Below, in pieces: positions 1-6,049 of a stretch of 6,423 nt of DNA. Under the pieces are notes generated by a model. It worked only from the letters and a program-made list of their open reading frames with translations. It was not told where the DNA came from and made no database searches. Made by a program: the position numbers and the translations under genes. This stretch comes from Planctomycetota bacterium. Lineage in GTDB: Bacteria; Planctomycetota; UBA1135; UBA2386. The stretch's first letter is position 1, and each line of letters opens with the position of its first letter. The DNA lies in assembly GCA_020425885.1 (NCBI GenBank), contig JAGQRA010000576.1:1-6423 (forward strand). The letters are read 5' to 3'.

Positions 1-2899
1 GGTCACGCGGTCCGCGCAGGTGCCAATGCAGGGCAAGCTGCGCGGCCGGTGCGCCTTCGGTCGCGGGATCCTGCAGGCGCAGATCGAGCAGCGGTCCGGT
101 CGCCTCGGGGGCGCGCAGCAGCGCACCGGCGGAGGCCTCGACGTCGATCTGCGGTGGCCGGGTGTCGCGCACGATGAGGATCTCGCGTTGCCGTTCGGGG
201 GTCTGCGAGCGGTCGATCCCGACCCCCGAGTAGCGGTAGCCGCTGACCTCGATGCGGTAGGTCCCGTCCGTCGGCAGCGAGAAGGCCACGCGGCCGCTGC
301 GCCGCTGTCGCAGATCGAGTTCCTGACGCGGGATCGACGCAGGTTGCCCGCTCGCGGCGACACAGGTAACTACCACATCGACGGGGACGTCGAGGCTGCT
401 GCGGACCTCGACCGACAGCTCGTCCTGGCGCAGGAAGAAGAGGTCGGGGCCGGAGGCCAGGAGCTCGACATGGTCGGGCGTCGCGGGTGTGACCTCGAGT
501 TCGAGTGCCTGGGGTTGGAACTCGAACTGCAGATCCTGAGCGGCGTGGCCACGGGTGCGAACGTCGTGCAGGACGTAGAGGGAGTCGTCCGCCTCGACCC
601 TGAGGATGCCGGCGTAGGGCTCATCGCTCGTTGGGAAGGTGAGCGCGATGTCGCCGCCGCGTTGTTCCTGGACGACTGCGATCGGCTTCCCGCCGGCGTC
701 CTGCGCGGTGACCTTGATCGTCGCCCGTCGGTTGTCGTTCAAGGTGGAGGTCAGGACGGGCCGCGATTGCGGGGCGATCGTGTACCAGCCCGGACGCGAC
801 GGAATGCAGCCGCTCAACTGGGCCGTGACTCGAAGCGGACGCGCATCGAGCTGCAGCGTGGTCGCGATCGTCTTCCGGTTGCTGGCGCGGTCCGCGATGT
901 CGATGGTCACCTCGGCCGGCAGGAAGGTCTCGTCGTCGAACTTGCCCAGGCTGTCCAGCGGCAGGGTGTAGTAGACCTTGTCGCCGCCGGTCCGGCTCGG
1001 GTCGGCAATCAGGTCCCGGGTCGCGCCCTGGCAGGCCGCCCGCACCGTGCTCAAGAGTTCCCGATCGCGCACGTCGACGGCGACCTCGAGCCTGCTGCCG
1101 CGTGGATCGATCGCGCGGCCATCGGCACCGGGAACGCCGACGCTTTCGATCGCCCAGTCCTGCTCGCCGACGAACACCAGTCGCAGCGGCTGCGAGTACT
1201 GCACCGGCGACGAGTCGCCGACGCGCACGATGACCTCGCGGTCGACCGGGCCGACATCGGCAGTCGGCGCCTCGATGCGGAGTCGGAGCTCGGCGTCGCC
1301 GGCTGATGCGGCGACGATCCGCTTGTTCCATCCCGGCATCAGGTCGTCGGACGACTGCATGTTGGCGACCAATCGCACCGGCGCCTCGAGCAGGCTCGGC
1401 AGCAGGTTGGCGAGGGTCACCTCGCGGCTGGGCGTCGCCGGACCGAGGAACAGCGCATCGCGATCGGCGCGGACGTCGAGCGCGACCGGCGGTCGCTCCG
1501 GCCACATGAGCCACACGACGAGCGCGGCGATCGCCGCGACGGCGGCGGCCACCTTCGGCCACGGGCTCGGCGGGTTGGCGACGAGGTAGAGCGCGTCGTG
1601 GGCCGCCTTGGCATCGGGGAAGCGTGCCTCGCGGTCCTTCTCGAGGCAGCGTTCGACGAAGCTCACCAGCCCGCGCGGCGCCTTCACACCCAGCGACAGG
1701 AGCTTCGGCGGCTCCTGCTCGAGCTGCGCCTTGATGACGCCCCTCGCGCTCAGCGGTGGCCACGGCAGTTGTCCGGTCAGCATCTGGAAGGCCATGATGC
1801 CGAGCGAGTAGAGGTCCGATCGGCCGTCGAGCTCGACGATGTCACGGTCGCCCATCAGGTGGCGGCACTGCTCCGGGGATGCGTACATCAGCGTGCCGCC
1901 GCGCGCCCGCTGAACGGTGTTCGCACCGCTCGAAGCCACGGCGCGCGGCCGCGGCGTCGGGGTCGCCATCGTCGCGATCGTGGCCGTGACATCGACGCCC
2001 TCGAGGCCGCCGGCAGGATCGACCAGGTCGTGCCCTTCCGATCGCCGGGCCACCGCGCCGACGTGTTGGCTGATGCCGAAGTCGATGACCTTGATCTGCT
2101 CCTTCTCGCCCTTGACGACGAACACGTTGCGCGGTTTGAGGTCGAGGTGCAGCAATGAACCGCCGCCGGGCAGGTCGTGCGCCACCTTCAGCGCCGACAA
2201 GGTCTGCAGCAGGATCCGGATCACCCGCGCGGGCGCCAGTCGGCCCTCGCGCTGCAGGATGTCGGACAGCTCCTCGCCGTCCAGCAACTCCATGACGAAG
2301 TAGTGGGTGCCGTCCGGAGTCCGGTCGAACGAGATCCACCGCACGACGTTGGGGTGGTCGAGCGTAGTCAGGCGCTTGGCCTCTTCGCGGAACTCCTCGA
2401 GCGCATCATCGCGCGCGGCGGCCGCAGGCCTGAGGACCTTGATCGCCACCTTGACCTCGAGCAGCTCGTCGAGGGCCTCGTAGACGGCGCCGAAGCCGCC
2501 CTTGCCCAGGAGGCGCAAGATGCGGTACTTGCCGGCCAGGGTCTGGCCGGTGAGGTCGCCGGTCACCTGCGGTGGCGTGGAGAAAGACGGTGTCGGTGCC
2601 GATGGCCTTGCGCCGGCCGCCCGTCGCGGTTGCGCGACGGTTCGTGCCGCGTCCTCGTCGTCCTCTGCTGCCGCGCTCCGTTGTTCGCCCTGCGCCAACG
2701 TATGGCGCATCGTCGGTGCCAACCCGGGCGCGGCCGATGGCTGCTGCGGCGGTTCCGGCTCGGCGCTCGGGAGCGTCGGCGGGACATGCTGGATGGTCGG
2801 CGGGATGCCGTGGTCGGCCGCTGCATCGGGCGCTTCGCGCTCGGGCTGCTTCCGAGTCAGGTCGAGGTCCTTGTCGTCGTCGGCGGGTGGGGGTGGCAT
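1..2899 (-). CDS. Membrane-anchored Ser/Thr protein kinase (Hanks type), partial, C-terminus beyond left edge
   Basis: This gene encodes an ATP-dependent Ser/Thr protein kinase with a cytoplasmic catalytic domain and an extracytoplasmic sensor-like region. The frame is open for 966 codons from ATG 2899 to the window edge with no stop. Residues 1-122 are Pro/Ala/acidic and look disordered. The kinase domain spans about 125-440: glycine loop GKGGFG (132-137), VAIK lysine K154, alpha-C glutamate E173, catalytic loop HLDLKPRN (251-258), DFG (273-275), SPE (341-343) and DLYSLG (from D362). HRD is changed to HLD, and the DFG-to-SPE segment is about 70 residues, some 40 longer than usual. One transmembrane helix lies at about 450-466 (AAAVAAIAALVVWLMW). 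Residues 467-966 are beta-rich and Ig-like in style; a DTRPPQIDV junction near the end suggests another Ig-like domain follows. The start is supported by GGAG nine bases upstream. It is probably the last visible gene of an operon with the lipoprotein and transglutaminase-like genes. The kinase assignment is secure; the ligand and substrates are unknown. Confidence 0.95.
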   Translation of the reverse strand, partial: MPPPPADDDKDLDLTRKQPEREAPDAAADHGIPPTIQHVPPTLPSAEPEPPQQPSAAPGLAPTMRHTLAQGEQRSAAAEDDEDAARTVAQPRRAAGARPSAPTPSFSTPPQVTGDLTGQTLAGKYRILRLLGKGGFGAVYEALDELLEVKVAIKVLRPAAAARDDALEEFREEAKRLTTLDHPNVVRWISFDRTPDGTHYFVMELLDGEELSDILQREGRLAPARVIRILLQTLSALKVAHDLPGGGSLLHLDLKPRNVFVVKGEKEQIKVIDFGISQHVGAVARRSEGHDLVDPAGGLEGVDVTATIATMATPTPRPRAVASSGANTVQRARGGTLMYASPEQCRHLMGDRDIVELDGRSDLYSLGIMAFQMLTGQLPWPPLSARGVIKAQLEQEPPKLLSLGVKAPRGLVSFVERCLEKDREARFPDAKAAHDALYLVANPPSPWPKVAAAVAAIAALVVWLMWPERPPVALDVRADRDALFLGPATPSREVTLANLLPSLLEAPVRLVANMQSSDDLMPGWNKRIVAASAGDAELRLRIEAPTADVGPVDREVIVRVGDSSPVQYSQPLRLVFVGEQDWAIESVGVPGADGRAIDPRGSRLEVAVDVRDRELLSTVRAACQGATRDLIADPSRTGGDKVYYTLPLDSLGKFDDETFLPAEVTIDIADRASNRKTIATTLQLDARPLRVTAQLSGCIPSRPGWYTIAPQSRPVLTSTLNDNRRATIKVTAQDAGGKPIAVVQEQRGGDIALTFPTSDEPYAGILRVEADDSLYVLHDVRTRGHAAQDLQFEFQPQALELEVTPATPDHVELLASGPDLFFLRQDELSVEVRSSLDVPVDVVVTCVAASGQPASIPRQELDLRQRRSGRVAFSLPTDGTYRIEVSGYRYSGVGIDRSQTPERQREILIVRDTRPPQIDVEASAGALLRAPEATGPLLDLRLQDPATEGAPAAQLALHWHLRGPRD

Positions 2900-2908
2900 G
2901 GCGCTTCG

Positions 2909-2912
2909 CTCC
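2909..2912 (-). promoter_or_regulatory. Ribosome binding site of the kinase gene
   Basis: On the minus strand GGAG lies nine bases before ATG 2899. This is a normal Shine-Dalgarno core and spacing. It fixes the start of the kinase at MPPPPADDD and argues against an upstream extension into the 119-bp gap. Confidence 0.7.
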
Positions 2913-2968
2913 GGGGACTGTAGTCCGATGGCGCGAGCCACCGCAACGGCACGGCGCCAGACCGGACG

Positions 2969-3008
2969 CCTCGCCGGCGGATCGCGGCCCCGGGCGGACG
3001 CCGCGAGG
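2969..3008 (-). other. GC-rich inverted repeat between lipoprotein and kinase genes
   Basis: The arms CCTCGC and GCGAGG, extended inward by GGCG and CGCC with one bulged base, can form a stem of about ten pairs around a loop of about 19 bases. It begins 11 bases after the lipoprotein stop. It has no following U tract, so it is not a canonical intrinsic terminator. It could attenuate read-through, protect the 3' end of the upstream message, or be a chance fold in GC-rich DNA. The rest of the 119-bp gap (2900-3018) holds only the kinase ribosome binding site. Confidence 0.3.
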
Positions 3009-3018
3009 TCCCGTCGGT

Positions 3019-3600
3019 TCAGTCGCGCGCGTTCGACGGCTCGAGGATCCAGGTCACGTTGGAGGCGACAGTCTGGTCGATCTTGCCCTGGGCGTCACCG
3101 GAGTAGATCCGCGGCCAGCGCACGCTGATGGTCGTGCCCGGCTGTGGTCGCACCGTGCACTGGATGCTGAAGCCCTGGGCGCGCGACTTCGACTTGACGT
3201 AGATCGCTTCGCCGCGCGGCGGCTCGCCGTCGGAGCCGGTGACCCAGTAGGTATCCGCGAACAGGCCGGAGTCGATCGAGCCGGGCATGCTCAGGTCGGC
3301 GCACGTGAACATCTTGCGCACGCGGCGTGGGTCGACGGTCGTGGTGGCCGAGGTGCCGCCCCATTGGGCGTCGAGTTCGGTGAACGGCACCAGGATGCCG
3401 CGATCGGAGTCGTTGACGAAGTCGAAGGTGGCGGAGAAGCCGCGGCGCGAGGTCTTGAGCTGGGTCGCGATGATCTGCAGACCGGAGGGGTCGACGAGCG
3501 CCACACCTTCCTTCGGAACCCGGTAGCCAGCCACCGAGCGACAGCCGGCCCCGGTCGCGACGACGAGCATCAGGGCGAGGAGTTTGATGTTGGTGTTCAT
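3019..3600 (-). CDS. Putative lipoprotein of unknown function
   Basis: The product is 193 residues, of no family I recognise. The N-terminus MNTNIKLLALMLVVATGAGC has a short charged start, a hydrophobic core (about 5-16) and a cysteine at position 20, as in lipoprotein signal peptides. The box before the cysteine (T-G-A-G-C) is not a perfect lipobox, so an ordinary signal peptide remains possible. The mature part alternates hydrophobic and polar residues with many Thr, Ser and Gly, as in beta-sandwich proteins, and has two more cysteines (C100, C148) that could form a disulfide. There are no recognisable catalytic motifs. It starts 31 bases after the transglutaminase-like gene and ends 119 bases before the kinase gene, so it is probably cotranscribed and may be an envelope partner of either product. 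Export is fairly sure; function is unknown. Confidence 0.88.
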   Translation of the reverse strand: MNTNIKLLALMLVVATGAGCRSVAGYRVPKEGVALVDPSGLQIIATQLKTSRRGFSATFDFVNDSDRGILVPFTELDAQWGGTSATTTVDPRRVRKMFTCADLSMPGSIDSGLFADTYWVTGSDGEPPRGEAIYVKSKSRAQGFSIQCTVRPQPGTTISVRWPRIYSGDAQGKIDQTVASNVTWILEPSNARD

Positions 3601-3605
3601 GGTTT

Positions 3606-3613
3606 CTGTTCCT
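3606..3613 (-). promoter_or_regulatory. Ribosome binding site of the lipoprotein gene
   Basis: The minus-strand sequence CGAGGAACAGAAACC directly precedes ATG 3600. The purine-rich GAGGAA core sits about eight bases from the start, which is good spacing. It supports the chosen start, and with the 31-bp gap from the previous stop it supports coupled expression with the upstream gene. Confidence 0.65.
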
Positions 3614-3631
3614 CGTGATCGGGTCCGAATC

Positions 3632-5755
3632 TCAGGCCCGGCTCAGCCGGAAGAGCTCCTTGGGTTCGTTGCGGTCGCGACGCTGACGCTCGATCAGGAT
3701 GGTGTTGCTCGATTCGATGGTGACGAACATCTCCGTCTTGGTCGCGGTGTCGCGTCGGACCTCGTTGGTGGCGACGTCCGTCACCGTGCGGGTCTGCAGC
3801 TTGAGCACCGATGCCGACTTCGACCCCTCGTAGGACTCGACGACGAGGGCATTGTCGAGCTTGGCCGACAGCGTCAGGCGGACGCTGCGACCGACGTTCT
3901 CGAACGTGACTTCGACCGAGAACGAGTGGCCGGCGGCGCTGCCGCTGCCGATCCAGCTGCCGATGCGGTCGTCGTCTTCGAACTGGCCGCCCCTGCGGAC
4001 CGGCGGGTTGTTGTTCGGCGTCTGGGGCTCGGCCGGCTCGGCATTGCGCATCGCGTTGAAGCGGGCGAACAGCTCGTCGCGGCCGAGGCCGAGCCGCTTC
4101 ATGATGTCGGGATCCCAGCGCTCGAGCTGCGGCGGGCTGACGCCGTCACCCCACAGCTCCTTGAGGTCGACGAGCAGGGCGTCGGGGTTGTTGATGTTCT
4201 GCTTGAGCTCCTCCATGCCCTTGGCGAGCGCCTCACGCCAGGGCCGGCCGCCGTTGGGGCCGGCCTGGACCATGGTCGCCTCGATGCCGACGAGGTCGGT
4301 GCCGACCTTGACGACCGGGAAGCAGTGCCCCGGGATCAGCATCAGGTACGGGCTGAGGCCGAGTTCGAGCACCATCGCCGAGTAGCAGATCGCGAGGTCG
4401 ATGCAGGTCCCGGAGCGGTTGAAGATCACGTCGCGCGGCAGGCGCACGAACTGCACGGTCTTCTTGTCGAATACATCGACCCCGTTCTGCTGCACCACGG
4501 GCGGATACTTGTATTGCACGCCACACACCAGCAGCGTGTTGTAGATCCACTCCAGCTTGTCCTCGGTCGTGAGGTTGGCGTTCAGCCTGGTGGCGAAGTC
4601 CTGGGCGGTCCCGGCCAGGTTCATGATCGGGTCGTCGTTCTGCGACACCCAGGCCGCCAGCAGCGGGGCGTTGCTGAGATCGTCGGACAGCATCTCGTGC
4701 CGGGTGCCGGCCTTGAGATCGCTGAACACGAAACCGTTGCGGCCCTGGACGGTGGTCGCCGTGCGGCGGCTGTCCTCGCGCGTCTTGCCATCGGCGTCGT
4801 CGTAGACCCAGGTCACCTCGATCGGCAGCGTGTTGCTCGACTTGTCGTCGGTGATCGAGGATTCGAACGACGGGTAGCAGACGTCGACGAGCGTCTGTCC
4901 CGGGATCAGCTCCGGCCAGTGGTTGGTGATCTCGCCGGCATGGCGCATCTTGTAGGTGACGCGCAGGTCCTTGATGACGCCGTCACCGCTATTGGTGAAG
5001 ATCGAACGCGCCACCCACTGGTCGCTGAACTTGCCCTTGCTCAGGTAGAGGCTGTAGACCTTGTAGGCCGTGGACATCACGTTCTCGCGGGTCTCGACCC
5101 TGGCCTCCAGCCGACTCGGGCCGGTGCCGGCAACGGCGGGCAGGCGGTAGCTCACCCGTCGCGAGCGCGGCTCCCAGCTGACGTCGGTGGCCTCCTGCGG
5201 CAGGCGGACGATGAACGGACCGGAGTAGGTGCCGAGTCCGTTCTGGGTCGTGGCCGGCGAGATGCAGCCGGCGGCCGGGAGGATGTTGCCCTTGTGCTGG
5301 AAGTAGAGCACGGGGCGACCGTCCTCCTTCGAGGTGTTGATGTGGATGGCGTCGGCGGTGACCTTGTACTCCCAGTTGCCGTTGCCGCGGTTCTTCGCCA
5401 ATCCCTCCTCGCAGATCGTCAATTCGAGCGACTGGTAGTTGCTCTCCTTGCGTTCGAAGACGTAGCTGCCCGGCTTCTCGTTCCAGTCGGCGCGGAACGA
5501 GCCGAGCAGGCGGTGGAAGAAGGTCGAGCCGATGCCGCCCTTGTTGAGCCGGTTGTAGTCCGACGTCGTCACCATGTAGACGACGTGCTCGTTGGCGTCA
5601 CCGTTGGCGGCGATCTCGATGGTCGTCCTGTTGACGGCGCCACCGTCGTGGGGCTCCTGCTGACATGGGCTCGCCGGCGCTGTCAAGCCGAGAACAAGAG
5701 AGGCCATGCCCAGGCATGGGCCTGATTGCGCGAGGAGTCGAAGTAGGTTCTTCAT
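3632..5755 (-). CDS. Exported transglutaminase-like multidomain protein
   Basis: The product is 707 residues from ATG 5755. I chose this start because MKNLLRLLAQ followed by a hydrophobic stretch (about 15-26) makes a plausible signal peptide; an in-frame ATG at 5863 would add 36 Arg-rich residues in front and looks spurious. Residues about 43-220 are beta-rich and unrecognised, and about 228-345 look Ig-like. A transglutaminase-like (papain-fold) core spans about 400-500, with cysteine C451 in SGTCIDLA, histidine H477 in PGHCFPVV and the likely acid E492 in GIEATM, where Asp is more usual. A helical stretch follows, then a Pro/Asn-rich linker (about 571-596) and a C-terminal beta-rich domain (597-707) opening with RIGSWIGSG. 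Bacterial proteins of this fold are amide-cleaving or cross-linking enzymes, or inactive scaffolds; the substrate is unknown. No clear Shine-Dalgarno precedes the start. It is the probable first gene of an operon with the lipoprotein and kinase genes. Confidence 0.9.
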   Translation of the reverse strand: MKNLLRLLAQSGPCLGMASLVLGLTAPASPCQQEPHDGGAVNRTTIEIAANGDANEHVVYMVTTSDYNRLNKGGIGSTFFHRLLGSFRADWNEKPGSYVFERKESNYQSLELTICEEGLAKNRGNGNWEYKVTADAIHINTSKEDGRPVLYFQHKGNILPAAGCISPATTQNGLGTYSGPFIVRLPQEATDVSWEPRSRRVSYRLPAVAGTGPSRLEARVETRENVMSTAYKVYSLYLSKGKFSDQWVARSIFTNSGDGVIKDLRVTYKMRHAGEITNHWPELIPGQTLVDVCYPSFESSITDDKSSNTLPIEVTWVYDDADGKTREDSRRTATTVQGRNGFVFSDLKAGTRHEMLSDDLSNAPLLAAWVSQNDDPIMNLAGTAQDFATRLNANLTTEDKLEWIYNTLLVCGVQYKYPPVVQQNGVDVFDKKTVQFVRLPRDVIFNRSGTCIDLAICYSAMVLELGLSPYLMLIPGHCFPVVKVGTDLVGIEATMVQAGPNGGRPWREALAKGMEELKQNINNPDALLVDLKELWGDGVSPPQLERWDPDIMKRLGLGRDELFARFNAMRNAEPAEPQTPNNNPPVRRGGQFEDDDRIGSWIGSGSAAGHSFSVEVTFENVGRSVRLTLSAKLDNALVVESYEGSKSASVLKLQTRTVTDVATNEVRRDTATKTEMFVTIESSNTILIERQRRDRNEPKELFRLSRA

Positions 5756-5772
5756 GGGTTTGTCCAATCTCT

Positions 5773-5803
5773 GGAGACGATCGGGGATGCGGAGACGATC
5801 GGG
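5773..5803. repeat. 13-bp tandem direct repeat upstream of the transglutaminase-like gene
   Basis: GGAGACGATCGGG occurs exactly at 5773-5785 and again at 5791-5803, separated by five bases, so the period is 18 bp. Each copy contains the palindrome CGATCG. The pair lies 18 to 48 bases before the preferred start at 5755, where an operator or leader element could sit. If translation began at 5863 the repeat would encode PDRL twice. Confidence 0.6.
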
Positions 5804-6018
5804 ACGGGAGGTGAGTGCGGCATCGGCTCGGCGGCGCCAGGCGATGCCCGATGACGATTCCACAGTTCGTGCGTTGTGTGCGGTCAGGATTCCACCCCGG
5901 ATAGGAGCTTCGCATTGTCATGGAAGGTCTGCTTCGGCGGCAAGTTCGAAGTGGGTTTGCCGCGCGGCGGGGGGAGTCGCATTCGCAGATGTGCTGAGCA
6001 CGCCGGGAATGGGGACCC

Positions 6019-6037
6019 GAGCTGCCGGTTGCAGCCC
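6019..6037 (-). terminator. Hairpin downstream of egtB, possible terminator
   Basis: GGGCTGC and GCAGCTC (minus strand) form a seven-pair stem, including one G-T pair, around a five-base AACCG loop. It begins 13 bases after the egtB stop. Position and shape suit a transcript end, but no T-run follows, so it may only stabilise the 3' end or be fortuitous. Confidence 0.35.
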
Positions 6038-6049
6038 ACCGTACCAGGC

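Larger units (their letters stand above)
5756..6049. other. Intergenic region between egtB and the transglutaminase-like gene
   Basis: This 294-bp stretch is the longest gap in the window. It probably carries the end of the egtB transcript and the promoter of the three-gene cluster. It holds the hairpin at 6019-6037 and the direct repeat at 5773-5803. The motif TGGAATC (minus strand) occurs twice, at 5856-5862 and 5888-5894, 32 bases apart. I could not place a convincing -35/-10 pair. The minus-strand frame in its left part (5756-5863) is open and joins the downstream gene, but lacks protein-like character. Confidence 0.5.

Noticed and set aside
20..1306. A 428-codon plus-strand open frame opposite the kinase ectodomain
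   Set aside because: It is antisense to a continuous minus-strand frame whose kinase domain and membrane helix are in register. Its composition is that of a GC-rich shadow.
621..1763. A 380-codon minus-strand open frame overlapping the kinase gene
   Set aside because: It is in a different frame from the kinase and gives an Arg/Gly/Ala-rich translation without structure. The true frame is easy to miss because it has no stop inside the window.
3584..5725. A 713-codon open frame on the plus strand opposite the transglutaminase-like gene
   Set aside because: Its translation is rich in Asp, Val, Arg, Leu, Gly and His with no motifs, as expected when high-GC codons are read antisense. The minus strand has a signal peptide, catalytic motifs and an operon neighbour.
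5756..5863. Upstream in-frame ATG at 5863 giving a 743-residue transglutaminase-like protein
   Set aside because: It would put 36 Arg-rich residues in front of a normal-looking signal peptide and would translate the direct repeat. The start at 5755 is more sensible.
5856..5935. Possible promoter: TGGAATC repeats and a TATCC box after an ATGACA-like element
   Set aside because: Spacing between the candidate -35 and -10 boxes does not fit, and the matches are weak. I could not support a specific promoter.
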